Shown here: positions 23,501-36,717 of the stretch, one piece after another
Layout: every line of letters starts with the position of its first letter
Position numbering within the stretch: the first letter of the stretch is position 1
From: Incurvaria masculella
Lineage: Eukaryota; Arthropoda; Insecta; Lepidoptera; Incurvariidae
Assembly: GCA_946894095.1 (NCBI GenBank)
Contig: OX335649.1
Span: forward strand, 18,060,001 to 18,124,000
Reading direction: 5' to 3'
DNA length: 64,000 bases
Notes under the pieces: model-generated
Told to the model about the DNA's origin: nothing
The model's input: only the letters and a program-made list of their open reading frames with translations
Database searches by the model: none
Position numbers and translations under genes: made by a program

Positions 23501-26129
23501 CGTGCCCGAGGACGCCCATGAGATTTCGAATTTACAGGGGCGCGCTGCGAAAACCATGCCGGCCGGCCAGGTGCTTCTTTTTTTTTCATTTTGCTTTTCA
23601 ATTTTCACAATTGTACATTTTTTTACAATTTTTTTATTTAACATCAGTGAATAAAATAGTTTTTTTTTTTAATTAACAAAAACTGATTTTAGTGACAGCA
23701 AAAAGAAGATCAACATACAAGATGACTTATTGCTGCGGTTTGATACAGAGGGATTTTTTTGATAAATAAAGTGCAAAAAAAAAATAGTTGATTATTTTTA
23801 AAATAATTTTCAGATGCACGATCCCATCTGCATGATTTTGATGAATATGCATTATCTTAAGGCGGAAAAGAGTCAATTATAGAAAACCAAAATCTTAGTG
23901 TTAATGAGCTTCGGAGGAACTGGCGAAATTAGCAGCTCACACCTCAATGAAATCTGTCCCGGACCAGGGGCCATTCACTCTTCTCCTCTCCTAATAATGC
24001 ACAAATTTGCAATTACCTAACAATTTGCATAACCGGTTCTGGCCATTTCAAAAGGTAATATGTCTGCGAAATGAGCAGAACTTTAATTACGAAAGCCACA
24101 CTTAGGTCGAAGCCATTCATGGAACTTTTGCAACAATGCCTTACGATATGTGCCTACCCGGCCGGATGATAAATCAACATGACAATCTTCGGTAAAAAGT
24201 ATAATATTAAACGCAATTTGGGTAGACATCCATGTATTTATGTCTAGGAAATTCTATGGCCTTTGACTGAAACCTCTACCAAAAACGTACATCTAAATTG
24301 CAAAGATTTCGTGCATGTTCAATAAGCTTCGCAACATGTATACAATACTAACTGCCCTACCTAGCACTTCTCGGGAACATACTTTTTTTATCCAGCTCTC
24401 CGGCTAGTCATCAACTACCTACCTCTATACAAAAAAATCACTCCGATTCGTTGCTCCGTCGCTGTGTGAAAGAAGGACAAACAAACAAAACTACAAACAC
24501 ACTTTCGCATTTGTAATACTTAAGAAGATCACAAAAGCCTAAAATAAATCACATGGCTAGAAATTGCTCTACCGATTACATCAATCTATCGCGATGATAA
24601 TTTATTTATAACGGCACTAGTAAAACCTTTGATGGCAATCTTGAAAATTTGCACAATGTGACCAGTTCAGCGTCACAGCGTCAAAAGAAGCCGGCATTGC
24701 GCTAAGATCTCATGACGGTGACGATGTCTCGTAGTAAATATAAAACAGACGAGAAAACCCCGAGGGAAAACGACACAAAACAGTCCAGCCATGCTCCAGA
24801 TTGAAAACACAACACTTTTGCCGACCGGATAGAGTTACGCCGCGACAGAAATCCGGAGGCGACACATGCATTGTGGTGAAATTGGTGCGTCCCAGATTAA
24901 TATAAAACTAATCGAACAGACCTGCGCACCGAGAACGTAAAACTTCTGTGTTCCATTTGTTGATATATTATTATCTACCGCGGCCTGACACATTATGCCA
25001 CGATGAACGAGAAAATTAGGTAACGTTGCCCTCGTATTTTCCAGTTTTGTTTTCATAGAATTATATCTTCGTTATAATAGCCTTGTGAATCTTAAGAAAG
25101 GTAAAAGTGCCGTTTTTGCATTGTTCACATTTTAAATACAAAAGTCAAGTCGTCACATAAACAGATATGTTGTTTATTTTTCTAAAGTTTAAATATTTTT
25201 CGATTTTGAAATTTATCTAGAAAAGGGTAATTTTGTCAAAAAAATTGTTACAATTCTTACAACACTATGACAACCAATCCAAGCAACTTCGTTAAGGCAA
25301 ACAAAGCCGAAACAAGAACCTTAGTGAATATATAATGTAAATAAGGGCTGATTTTTCAATAGTCCGATAAACGGCCAGATAAACTATTCGGCGGATTTAT
25401 TTACGCTTCTGGTTATCCATCCGATTTAGTAAGTTCATATGTTTATAAGTAAAATTATAGTCAGACAATTGTGATAGAATTTATAATTTTCCGGCAATGA
25501 CTGTGACTAATGACCAACGTGAAGTTGTACTATCAGTCCGATAAGTACTATCTGAGGATTGAAAAATCGGCCCTAAAATGATTTTATTGCTTGAAGAAGC
25601 TTTAACTGTCCGATACCATACAACCATCAAAATAAATGTGAAACAATATGTAGTCTACTCACTTAGCGAAACACTTGATGTATGTGTTTGCAATAATGCT
25701 AATATGAAAATAATGTTATGAAATAATAACGCAATAAATTGTAATGAATCAATCAATGTAGCCTTTAGAAACGAACGATTTTGTTTTCCTAGATACAATG
25801 AAACTGCACCAAGGAATAACATGTAGACATGTTAATAAAACTTGAATAACAACAAAGCAGGGAGACATTTTCTAGGCAGTCGCTTACATACATTTTAGCA
25901 TTTACACGAACATTGCGTTTCGTAAAATCTCTTGCCAACAATTGCCGATACAGAAGGCTGGTGTAAGGGCAAGATTTTTTAAGTCCGTATTTATATTTGG
26001 CCTTGGCCGTCTAGGCGCACCTTCAAATTTCGCTTGAAGATCACTGGAGGGTTCCGCCATTTAAAAATACAAGTAATCCCAATGTATTTCTTCCCATGCA
26101 TGTCCTGAGAGGCGGCTAAGGGATTTGTC
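23501..26129. other. No gene seen; one LINE-tail fragment
   Basis: Mostly unique AT-rich sequence. About 24395-24525 resembles the tail of an RTE-like repeat ('actttcgcatttgtaatac'), as at 31.3 kb. No exon is supported. Confidence 0.35.
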
Positions 26130-26385
26130 GTTTTTGGTTCGGATTCCACGTAAAACTGTGGGTAACCTTCCTTACTTACCAGAAAGTAACTATAATCCCG
26201 CCCGGTTTGGTACCATCTGACGCATGAACTATAGTCGAAACAACAAATAAAATCGTCCCGTGTTTTCCATGCGGTTCAATGTAGCCGTGCAATATAAGGA
26301 AGGTGACATGACATCTAGTGCCAATGAGGTGAGTTGGCGAATATCGTGTGGTATAAAAGGGTGTGGTATTAGCCATTTATGTAAA
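26130..26385 (+). mobile_element. Family A SINE tail, diverged
   Basis: Reads 'ggttcggattccacgtaaaa', then the 'ccatcgcattgg'-type block (diverged) and 'caatataaggaagg', ending near 'attagccatttatg'. The head is not preserved. Confidence 0.55.
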
Positions 26386-26905
26386 GTTACAAATACATCT
26401 GTATCGAAAGGGTGGTACGGGGCCCAACAGTCTGCTCGCAAGCAAGGCGCGGAGTGAACGAACCGGGGCCGGCAGCATAAATCAAAGCTTTTAATACTAT
26501 GTCATTAGTTAACAGGCAGAGCGGGCTTACTGTACTACTCGCACAGAAGCAGAGATATCATAATTAAGAGATCGTCGTAATGAACGTGAATGAACGAGCT
26601 GCATTGCGATCGCGCACTCGACACAAGTGTTCGGTGGGAGACATTATCACAGTGTGAATGCCAGAGAATGACATTTCTCTCGGTGGTCGGACTTCTATCG
26701 TGACTTTATTATATCAGGCAACACATCTCTGTGACTGCACGTTATGGTTTTTTTTTAAGTGTCAAAAGACAGAAAAAAAATTCGCAACTCGTCGCTCAGG
26801 GACGCGACGCAGTCACTTTCTAAGGAATGCAAAATTTTAGCAATAACTCAATTGTACTGGTTCTAGGATTTTTCTATCTTTGTCCCTCAAACAAGGTCCT
26901 GTATG

Positions 26906-27192
26906 GTCAGTCCCATTTCGCACCCAAATTAGCGGTTACGGAACTTCGAAGTTACGCAAAAACGTCAAACCAATCAAGTTTTACTACTTATTCTGTAGTT
27001 TACTTCTTCGACCTGTCGAAATCAAACTTGGACTAGCGATTTACGGCGAAAATACGTATGTCAAATCAAACTCAGTTCAAAAATGTTAGTTCGATTAACG
27101 CCCACCGCGCGCGCTCTTCAACTCTCCATGCATTTGAAAACGCTAGTCGATCTGTTTGACGTAAACGCCAATTTAGTTGAGAAGTCGGACTA
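26906..27192. mobile_element. Family E MITE copy 3
   Basis: Inverted ends 'tcagtcccatttcgcaccca' and 'gccaatttagttgagaagtc' are diverged but match copies 1, 2 and 4. It is about 290 bases with no ORF. Confidence 0.6.
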
Positions 27193-27198
27193 AGGCTT

Positions 27199-27402
27199 TC
27201 TAGGTGGTTCATTGAGTTATTGTTCTTCATCGTGTTCTGAAACCATACACGATCGAGCAGGGCGAGGCGACGACGAAGCCGGTGTACATTTCGAACATGA
27301 CGCTATCGCCGACGTACTACAACGTCAGCGGAATCTCATTATGCGATCGCCTTGAAAAGTTACGACAGGCGCGGCAGCGGCGACCGCGGCGGGCCCGTGC
27401 AT
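27199..27402 (+). CDS. Possible exon, unrecognised
   Basis: An open frame of about 67 codons ends in TAG at 27400-27402 and does not begin with ATG. It has coding-like composition, with residues such as KPVYISNMTLSP and NVSGISLCDRLEK and two N-glycosylation sequons, and it lies in a GC-rich patch. It starts just after a family E MITE. No strong acceptor or donor is obvious; a CAG at about 27260 is the best acceptor. I do not recognise the protein. It could be chance. Confidence 0.2.
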
Positions 27403-27565
27403 AGTAAAAGTAATTGAATATCTCTTGGGAAATAAGAAAACACGCGTAACAAATCAGCGCCGGCGCAGTGCAAACAAAACGCACACTCGTCCACGACACT
27501 TGTCGCCTTCGATGGCACTCGATCGATGTTGATCGGTGAACTAGGTTTTTTTTATGTTACCGGAG

Positions 27566-27880
27566 ATGGATGGCAAATTCCACACCCACCGTCATGACAT
27601 TAGCCCATCACACAGCATTCCTAAAGGAATTAGGTGCCATGCCAGGACCTGCCCTTTATGAGCACTGGTGATGCGATGGTAGCAGAGACTATGTAAAAAC
27701 CTACAGTTGTACATAGATTCCGAACCATGGAATCTCACACATCACAGCTTGCATTCGTGACGAAATGCCTTTATCCAAATCAGGAAGAGAAAGAAAGATG
27801 TGAATGGACTGGGCGGGGATTGGACCCAAGACTTCTGTCATGGAAGGCAAGTCCCCGCGCCACTGAGTTGCGAGCCGCTA
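27566..27880 (-). mobile_element. Family A SINE with tRNA-type head
   Basis: The tail is at the left. On the minus strand the head has A-box-like GGCTCGCAACTCAGTGGCGC and B-box-like GGGTCCAATCCCC at about 27810-27870. An internal deletion removes part of the middle ('gagcac-tggtgatgcgatgg'). Confidence 0.6.
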
Positions 27881-28064
27881 CTTCAACAGGAGCTTAAAAA
27901 GCTTTGCAAGATTGATTTCATTGTGCTACTTAGCTCATTAAACTCATTACTATCTGTTTTGTCCCGGGAGAATCCAGAATGCATCTTATTCATACAGAAA
28001 TCTTATTATTACAATTGATTGTTGAGGTTGATCTCAAACCATTATACTTTAAATGTTTCTCTTT

Positions 28065-28117
28065 AAATTTAATATTATTCCTTTTTATGCTACATTAAAA
28101 GGGATAATATTAAATTT
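28065..28117. repeat. Short hairpin
   Basis: The arms 'aaatttaatattat-cctttt' and their complement pair nearly perfectly across about 10 bases. A LINE- or SINE-like phrase 'agctcactcccgctgaag' follows it. Confidence 0.4.
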
Positions 28118-28229
28118 CGTTTAATAGCTCACTCCCGCTGAAGTTTCTTGCCGGTTCAACTTCGTCATTGAGATTCGTCGTAATCTAACCGTCTTTAAAA
28201 ATGTCACGAATCCAAGAGTGGAAGAAAAC

Positions 28230-28350
28230 GAATTGGATGAGAGATGGTCGGTAGAAGTGGCAATGAAAAGATGTCGGTGTTTTTCATCCAGTTCAATGTA
28301 GCTGAGCTCGTATAAAGGGAAGGTCCTGGCAAGTCAACAAACCCCCTTCC
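28230..28350 (+). mobile_element. Family A SINE tail fragment
   Basis: Contains 'tttttcatccagttcaatgt' and 'ggaaggtcctggca'. The head and the end of the tail are missing. Confidence 0.5.
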
Positions 28351-29764
28351 AAATAGTAGCTCCTTAATTACTCATATTAGTATCGTTTCTAGCATGTTCC
28401 TCTTAATACCTAGAAGAACACGTCATGCTATTTAAAAATAACTACTCCATAATGCAAAAGAAGCAAAACAAAAAAGGCGTTACAAAGCTCCCGACAGTTG
28501 GTGTCAGCCAGCGGGACGTCATCATAACGCTACTGGAAGTGCATTACACAAGTGCAGCGTATTTGTTGAAGACAAATAGGACAACCCGAGACCGAGACCC
28601 GGGGACCCAACAAGATAATAACACCCTTGCCACCTTGTGTTTACTGAGAACCCACCTTGGGATTTGCATTTGGAATTCTCCAGAGAACGGGGGTGACATA
28701 TGTATGATTAGTCATAGATATTCGTAATAACTTAGAATAATGAAGATAAAAAGGACTGCAACCTACTGGTGTCATAAAAACATTAAAGAATACAAAAGGT
28801 TTCTTGGGAGCCGTATTGGTAAAGTGGCGTGCTGATACGTATGCAAGTAAAAAGTAACAAAAACTTGAAAGTAATTTGACAAATAAACCAGCATAGAAAA
28901 AAAGATAAGGTCTGAAGTGAAAGTACTCATACATCAATTAAAGTGTTGGTCCAACGTTATTTCGCCTCGAATAATCTAAAGTTCTCGGAAAGAGAGAGTA
29001 ATTTAAGTCCTAATGATAAGATTTACCACGTTTATTGCTTTGAAGAAAACGCGACGGAGGAAACGGAATGTGTGTTCCGATCAAACATGCAAGGAAAGTT
29101 GAACACAGACGCAAAAGAGTTAATAAGTCAAGAAGTTATTTTTTACAGCATTTCAACTATTCAAACTTAATATAATCAAGCAAATATATGGCTATCAATA
29201 AAGGAACGAATGGTGCTAAGAAATCTAGGACGCTCGGCTGCGCACTGTTTGCAAATTTACCCACCGGACAGGGCAAACCGCATCATTAGGTGGTGATTTA
29301 GAAGAAGAGATATCGATTTGCGTTCAAGGCGTTTCGTTAGTATATTAATAAGTAAATTAAGATAATGTCACAGAATCCGGTTTTATAGAGAACTGTAGAG
29401 TTCACGAGAAGGAGAACACGCGGTCCCCTTTACAACACCTTAACCTCCACCACTTAGTTAACCTGTGGCATAAGTTCAATATTGTCGCCGCAATTATAAT
29501 GCGCTTAAGCCGAAGACTCAGTGCAGATTACTAACGCAATGCCAAGATTATCTTGAATTAAATGAGAAACATGCAAATGATCTGACATAATACTACTATA
29601 ATGTATACACTGTTTACTAAATTAAGTGCACAATAATATACAACCTACTGAAAGTCGAATAATACATCTGGTAAATCGAGTAGACAGTAAGATATTTGAG
29701 CAACTCCAGAACTCGGGAAAACATATTTTAAGAAAGAACAGTTCCGCAGCTGGGTTATAAAGTA
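28351..29764. other. No gene seen
   Basis: Unique sequence with short ORFs (for example 28425-28727 and 28943-29170) that lack recognisable motifs or clean splice sites. Confidence 0.35.
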
Positions 29765-30050
29765 ATGCCTAAAAGAAGACCTAGTGACGAGAATTGAGAA
29801 GGGTATTTTGAGGTGGTTTGGACATGTAGAGCGAATGAGAGTCTAGGACGCATACCAGATTGAAGAACTACTTCGTAAAGGTCAGGTGGGGTGGTAATCG
29901 TGGGCCGTGTGTGAAAATATGTCTGTAAATGGAGCGAAAGATGTCTGTAAAGGGAGCGAAAGAAGTATGCTGTGATCATACAGTATGGTGCTCTATCATC
30001 TCTACCTACCCGTCCGGGAAGCGGCGTGATGGTTTGCATAGAGTAGTATG
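29765..30050 (+). pseudogene. Non-LTR retrotransposon 3' end, decayed
   Basis: A frame near 29780-29845 reads IEKGILRWFGHVERM, the hallmark end of RTE/CR1-type reverse transcriptase ORFs, and stops shortly after. The rest resembles the 3' UTR of such LINEs. The tail at 55640-55880 is related. The 'atgtctgtaaa-ggagcgaaag' unit is duplicated in tandem at about 29917-29963. Confidence 0.65.
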
Positions 30051-31088
30051 CATAAATAAAATCACCCCTACACTGACATCCTGAAAGTCAACATGGATCC
30101 CACGATGTTATCAAAAATAGCAACCAATTATTGCAGACTGAGTCATAACATCAAACACATGGCAAGCACTTGAACCGCTTGCTTCTGAACTATTCATGAA
30201 TCAACGTCTTCTCTTAATGACTATCAATAAATTGTGAATAAAGAGTGACATCACTATGGAAGCTGCGAGTGCTGTATACCTGGTTGCGCGCGCAAGGCAA
30301 ACAGATGGGAACAAACATTTGTTCGACACCACGCACGCTTGCTCACGTCCGAAAGCGCCGCGGGTTTGAATGCAGGCGTACTCTTAAATACCAAGTTCTT
30401 AAACTTTGACATCCATTTCTATGAATAGTCAGAGGTCAGACGTTTCGTCAGACAAACCGAAGAATGAAGGGATTAAGGATTGGCGTCTTGGGTGGCGTCA
30501 CGTGCACGTTTTAACAGAAATAATAATGGGTTACTTGATTGCTTCTGCGGTACGGTCCGCCGGTACAAGAAACCAATAAAAACATACACACGAACTATTA
30601 ATTCTTGAAAAACTGTATCATGCATATCAAAGATATAATAAAAAGCCCGAAATTATACCACGGATCAATAAAATAATGAGGATACAGGAATAATTGGAAC
30701 GAGATCGTGCTAGTACGAGAAAAAAATCTCGTTGTGTTAGTCATTGCCTTCGCAACGAAAATGAGAGTGCGTCGCGTCGTAAAGAAAAAATCTAGAGACC
30801 CCAGATGTTCGTGACCAGCGGCAGTAATTGTTTTAAAGCCTTAAAAATAATTGAATAAAGCACGAACGTTTTACGGCTTTGGAGATTATGTGTTTTATTA
30901 AATTAAAATATGTAGTCGCATGCTAGAGAGTGCTCTTTGTATGGTAATTACGACATCTTCGACAGAGTTTACGAGCTTTGCACGGCTTCGCCGTTTAAGA
31001 TTACATCGAGACAATGTTTAACAAGTTGTCGTATCTCAAGGGGCATATGTAACCTCCAGCGTGAGCAAGAGAGAGCCATATATTATAT
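30051..31088. other. No gene seen
   Basis: Unique sequence with no convincing exon. Confidence 0.35.
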
Positions 31089-31352
31089 ATTACTAGCTGA
31101 GGTACCCGGCTCCGCTCGGGTCGATGTCGTTTTGGTCTGATGTCGGGTCGAATTATTTCCTGGATATTATGTGCGTTCCTCATACAAACTTTCATCCATA
31201 TTTCACCACATTCGAGTTTGGGTTTCGCCACAAAAGGTAACCTTTGTCATGACTATTTCAATCCTGAAATTCATCAAAATTGGTTCAGCGGTTCAGGCAT
31301 GAAAACTCAACAGACAGACAGAGTTACTTTCGCATTTATAATATTAGAATGG
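31089..31352 (+). mobile_element. Family I LINE/SINE tail
   Basis: It starts 'actagctgaggtacccggct' and ends with 'ggttcagcggttcaggcatg', an ACAG array and 'ctttcgcatttataatatta'. I know this end as a common tail of RTE-like repeats in Lepidoptera. There is no ORF. Confidence 0.6.
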
Positions 31353-32937
31353 ATCCAAAAAGGTACCAACGCGCTAAGCTGTTGCAAACGCGTTTATCTG
31401 AAAAACTAAAAAACTACAAGTATTTTTAAATATCCGCTGTCCGTGTAGTTTTTAGGATATTTTTTATTATCTCCTTAATTAATCCAATAAACGTTTTGTT
31501 TTGTGTGTAGGATAATTTCACTGATGGTGTGTCTGTCCGAGAGACGTCACCATTATCAAAGAAGTACACTCAAACGATTATACCCTGTATTTTCACATTT
31601 TTAAAAATGTTATCCTCCAATGTTGATTCTACAAACTATTTTAATAGAAACCAGCACTCTTACCTTTTAGACTGCAGGCGACGAAACTAAAACACAGAGT
31701 ATGGAATCACTTTAAAGCATCAATAACTTCATCTAAACCACACGGTTTATCAAATCCTTGCGTTAGCTTCTCCAACCTATCCTTTTACTACTTAATGGGT
31801 GTGTCCGACCAAAATTCAGTTATCTCGTCGAATTAAACGCTTCCGTGCGCCGCCGCCTGCCGCCTTACCAAAATTACCCTCATTATCAATCCCCGAATCC
31901 GCCTTAATCACTTCGAGAATTTCGTTTTGTTTCACGTGCGCTGTCGGCGCTTCCCGCGCATTTTTCGGATCACAGCATTTCGTCGGCGACATTTCTCACG
32001 CGTCTTCCTCCGTCCGGCATGCCGGAGGGCTTGTTAACGCTTGTTGAGAGTGGCATACGTGCCGACGGCGACACGGTTGCGCAATATGGCAGACTGCGCT
32101 ATAGCTGCCGCCGCCGCCGCCGCCGTGCCGTCTGCTTCGTGTCTGTGACCCACTCGGGCACTACCTGAAGTTACTATATGATGGTATTGGTCGCAATTGT
32201 ACAATTTTTATGATTCTTAAAATATATTAAATTAATTACCTTTAGGTTCGTATATGTTTAAATACTTCCGGCGAAGAAACTAAGACTACCGAAAAGTGGT
32301 GATTCGTGACGTCACTTTGCATTACTTTGACATTTCGACCATACAAAATGTGTCAAAGTGAAGTCACAAAAGGAATACTTTTCTTAGGAGGAATGTATCG
32401 AATTACCAAACACCCTGTATGCTTCGAAATTCACCGACCAATGCGCAGAACTTGTACTATCTCGAAAACGAGTAACTGTCATCCTCCATATGGAAAATAA
32501 TATGTATGTACACATTTTTTCCATATAGATAATGACAGCTAATCGTTGCGATAACTTCTCGCGTTCGCTTCATGAGTAGCCTCCCTGCAGTCTCCTCCGG
32601 ATAAGTCAAGAGCGACGCTAACAGGTGCGCCAATCGCTAGCGGCTAGCACACTCTGCGTAGAGAGCGTGGCGTTGACAGGTCGCGCGTGCGTGCGACCCA
32701 AGATAGTGCATTCGGGGCAGATTCATCATCCGGAGCGTCAATCGGGCAGCGGACTCGGCGTGCGACACCCGGGAAATTAATGGCCGAGATAACTCAAGAC
32801 GGCTTCGCTGCTGCGATGACGGGAAGCTATTTATTTTCATCCGCAACGCGCTCTGAAGTGACGCACGCTTCGGCAATGACAGCTGACAATCAAATGCGTG
32901 GCTCGATTAATGCACTTGCACTTTTTTTTCTGTGCAA
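31353..32937. other. No gene seen; two GC-rich blocks
   Basis: GC-rich stretches occur at 31830-32150, which includes a (GCC) run of about six units at 32108-32126, and at 32560-32890. They could be regulatory or untranslated. No frame looks coding. Confidence 0.3.
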
Positions 32938-33150
32938 TGCAACATGGATGGCTTATACCACACAACTACCGTTCTGATAATGGCCCAATACACCACATTC
33001 CCGGAGGAACTAGAGGCTATGCCAGGACCTTCCCTTTTTGAGCACGGCTACACTGAACTGGATGGAAAACACGGCCATTTTTTTATTGCCACTTCGACCA
33101 TACTTTGTTCAATGCGGTGGTACCAACCCGGGATTTCATTAATAAGGTTG
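32938..33150 (-). mobile_element. Family A SINE tail copy
   Basis: Reverse orientation, from the 'catggatggcttataccaca' end to 'tgcggtggtaccaacccggg'. The head is missing. Confidence 0.6.
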
Positions 33151-33210
33151 TATAGAGAATACAGACTATGTTTTCTTAAAAAGTAGAATGATTTAATTTT
33201 TTGTGATTCG

Positions 33211-33404
33211 ACATGGATGTTTAATTCGACGCTTGCTGTCATGATATTAGCACAACAAAACTCATGAAAATTAGATGCCATGTCGGGACCTTACTTTTAT
33301 TTCACAACTACATTTAATTGGATGGAAAATACAGATAACTTTAATTGCAGCTTCGACCATCGTACATTCAATGCGATGGTATTAACCTGGAGAGATCAAC
33401 CCGA
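33211..33404 (-). mobile_element. Family A SINE tail copy, adjacent
   Basis: A second, more diverged tail in the same orientation lies 60 bases after the previous copy. It covers the block from 'catggatgtttaattc' to 'atgcgatggtattaacc'. Confidence 0.55.
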
Positions 33405-33436
33405 CAGCTACGAACGACTAATCTTTTAGTCGCTTC

Positions 33437-33984
33437 TTAAGGCGGCCCATCCCGCTCATCTCCCCATACAAAAGGGGAAAGAAGATCACGCCTATATTTC
33501 TTGTCAGAGATCAAAAATTTTGCTCACAATAGCTTTATTTGATTGAACTAGATGTCTGATGACCGTTGGCATTGTAAAATTGTGTTTGGTTTCCAAGTTA
33601 TAACGTCCGAAAGTTTGGATTTTTCGCGCGTTTTATACAATAACTTTGGAGGTGGATTACGCAATGATAAAGTAAGAACATCTTAAAAAGATTAGTCATC
33701 AGACATAGCTTATTTAATCAAAATCTATAACCTTGGTTTTTGTTAGATTTTTGACTACAGCGGTCGTGGTTTACTTTTAGCTATAAGTCGTTTTGAAATT
33801 AAAATTTTCGTAAATCTTACCAAATCATACACTATGCACATTGTCTTTTTTGTGGACAGGTTTGCATCTTCCTCATCACGGAGCCTGTCTTATTCTTAGA
33901 AACAGAGAAGGTCCCAGAGCGCAACAGCACGGTTTTGTACCGTGCCCGCAAATGAGTTGAGGCCGCCGGGTTGGGCCACCTTAA
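33437..33984 (+). mobile_element. Family C TTAA MITE copy 4, complete
   Basis: The element is 548 bp, bounded by TTAA, with ends TTAAGGCGGCCCATCCCGCT and GGGTTGGGCCACCTTAA. The sequence is nearly the same as copies 1 and 5. Confidence 0.8.
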
Positions 33985-33989
33985 GACAC

Positions 33990-34070
33990 GCACGGGAAGA
34001 AATGCAGTGGCTCCAGTTGTATTATTTCCACGTGCCGGAAGCGGGTGTTCAGGCGCGCCACACAATGTAG
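33990..34070 (+). pseudogene. Coding-like fragment related to 54615-54686
   Basis: It reads AREEMQWLQLYYFHVPEAG and then a stop. It shares many residues with ARKEMQDAQLYYFYVPKPR at 54615. The matching protein frame suggests two copies of an unrecognised coding element, probably transposon-derived. Confidence 0.35.
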
Positions 34071-35850
34071 CATTTTAGCCAAACACCACAATACACCATT
34101 TTAGGATGCCAAAATGCATAGGTATTTATATGATGGGTGATCAGCAAATGATTGCAAATTTTCGAGTAAGCTATACAGGAGGAGCGTTAACACTTTATGA
34201 GGATTCGATTTATGCAGCCATTCATTTTCATCAAGAACCACTTTACGGGCGTCACTCAAAAACGACTCGTTCACGATCGTGACCAAGCGTCGTGACTTTT
34301 AGAACGAATAAGCTCATACCTCATTCACGACAGAAAACATAAACTTCTGCTTAGCCAAAGCTAAAGTACAAAGCAATACTTTTAATAATCCTCCAGGAAC
34401 TGCGGAACGGTATTAACGGTAAACGAAATGGCTCAAAGTAACGTAAGACGTTTTGCGTGCTTAAATTTGAGAAATACAATATGACGCCGTTCGGAGTGTG
34501 GTTGATGGATTTTAAGATTAAGCGAATTAAATTAACTTTTCATGGTTTATTGGCACAATTCATCTTCATGTAGTTATTTTTATTTGTTTGCCTGCAGATG
34601 GAACACAATTTTGCATCCCGCATTTACATGTACTTAAAATTTAGCATGTTGAAGCCAAGAGTCCTAAGCACGGTTTGTAAGCCCGCTTGAAAAGATTTAA
34701 TTTATTTTTCATTTCATTTCATTTTTATTCACCTATAGGTACATTACATACACTCAGGGTATGTCAGATACAAATATGCAATACACATCTCAGATCATTT
34801 AAACATGTCTATTAATATAAAGTTTTACTTTCATCATCAGCTGTAAAGATGCTTTGTCATAAATAGAGAGTCAGATAAAAAAGAATACATTAATGATTAG
34901 ATTGTCCAATGGAAAGAGATCGACTCATTTGTAGACTAAAATTTTAACATCGTCAGCTGTAAATAGGCTTTGTCAATGATTAAAAATAGGTTACATTTAA
35001 GGAAACAATAGTGGCAGCTGTAAATAGGCTTTGTCAAATAGTGTAAAATTATTATTACGGCTAAATAGACCGTGCCGACAGATTAACATCGGGATGTTCA
35101 AATTGAGCATGTATAAATGTAGTTTTAGTCTCCTGTTTAAAATATGCAGTAGCGGAAACTCGGCATTTAGTAGCGCAAGCTAGGAGTACTCGTAAGATCT
35201 TAGTACGGAAGACTAACTGTTTCGAATCCGTGGGCATTAAAATTAATGTAGTGGAAAATAGCTTAAAAATCTTTTTATTTTTTATTTTTAAATATTTCAC
35301 TAATAAGGTATGTCAATGTTCAGATTTTTACTATAATATAGCATAATTTTAATCTATGGTCTCTTCAGTTTGATGTATGAGTACCCCAATACAACGGAAC
35401 CCTTTCACATACCCTTAACTAAGAAAGTGGCGATAGCACAAGAACTATTTCGAGGATCCATTTTTCGGGCCCATTAACGGCAGATGAGTGATCCGAGTCG
35501 GAGCCGCCAGTTTCTTAAGGGGCAATGACAGACACTCTGACAAGGCGAACAAGTGAACAAGTGAACCCCGTATTTATTTTAATAATTGTAGTCCATCACC
35601 CGACGCGGTGCATCGGCTATCGCGACAGGCCCGTAATAAAATTACTTTATAGCTTTCATCGTTACAAAGTACAAGACTTTTAAGGTCCGAGCACTTGCGG
35701 TTTTTATGTTTCCAGAAAGCCCTGTTCGTCTCGACACATTTTTTTTTATAGCACACAAGTTGTGACAGAAACTAGTTTCAGATAGGTGCGACATTTTCCC
35801 ATCGATTTCAACAAATAATTGTCCCTGCCGCCCTGGATATTTATCATGCC
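34071..35850. other. No gene seen; motif repeated three times
   Basis: The sequence CAGCTGTAAATAGGCTTTGT occurs near-exactly at 34838, 34954 and 35015. A (TTTCA) stretch at 34708-34730 suggests the tail of a minus-strand LINE. No exon is supported. Confidence 0.4.
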
Positions 35851-36149
35851 AAATACCCGCCAAGTGCGAGTCGGAATCGCACACGAAGGGTTCCGTACCA
35901 TCATAAAAGATTCAACACAAAAAATCTTTAATTTTTATTATTTTTTATTTTTACCTATTTCTCGTTATAGCGGAAAAAATATTACACACTCTGTGAAAAT
36001 TTCAGCTGCCTAACTATTACGGTTCATGAGATACGGCCCTGTGACAGACGGACGGACGGACGGACGAACGGTCAGACGGACGGGCGGACGGGCAGCGGAG
36101 GCTTAGAATAGGGTTCCGTTGGCACTCTTGGGTACTGAACTCTAAAAAA
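35851..36149 (+). mobile_element. Family B copy 4
   Basis: Runs from 'ccgccaagtgcgagtcgg' to a GGAC/GGGC array at about 36048-36100 and a diverged 'ggtactgaactctaaaa' end. Confidence 0.7.
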
Positions 36150-36252
36150 AGATGTTGCTACTGTAATTTAACGCTCGATTCCAAATTCTTGTTGAAGAGT
36201 TTTCTCGCTCTGATTTCTAATTTAAAATCATTATAGAACCGATTTTCAACCG

Positions 36253-36500
36253 TTGAGGCTTGCCGTGTTTCGGATTCCACGTAAAACTGTAGGTCCTCTT
36301 CCTTACTTACTAGACCGGGTTAGTACCATCGCATTGACTGAACGATGGTCGATGCGGCAATGAAAATTGACCGTGTTTTCTATCCATTTCAAAGTAGCCG
36401 AGCAATATAAGGAAGGTCCTGGCATGGCACCTAGTTCTCATATGGTGTGTTAGGCTATTACCTCACGGTCACTTTGATATAAGCCATCAATGTCCAGTTA
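36253..36500 (+). mobile_element. Family A SINE tail copy
   Basis: Begins with 'cggattccacgtaaaactgt', continues through 'caatataaggaaggtcctgg', and ends at 'aagccatcaatgtccagt'. It is preceded by 'gttgaggcttgccgtg', the trace of a 5S-type head. Confidence 0.6.
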
Positions 36501-36717
36501 AATAAAAAAATTAACATTTGAGTAGTATCACACGAATAAACCTAATCAAAAGTTTATTCTTAGAACTTATTACCGGCAAAGAAAATCAAAACAAAAAGGC
36601 CGAAATAAATCAAAACGAACATACTTGAGTACTTGAAAAATAACACTAAAATTCGCTCCTCTGTCACATATACAATTCAATTAAAGATACGCAAAGAACA
36701 AATGGAAGCGAACAAAA

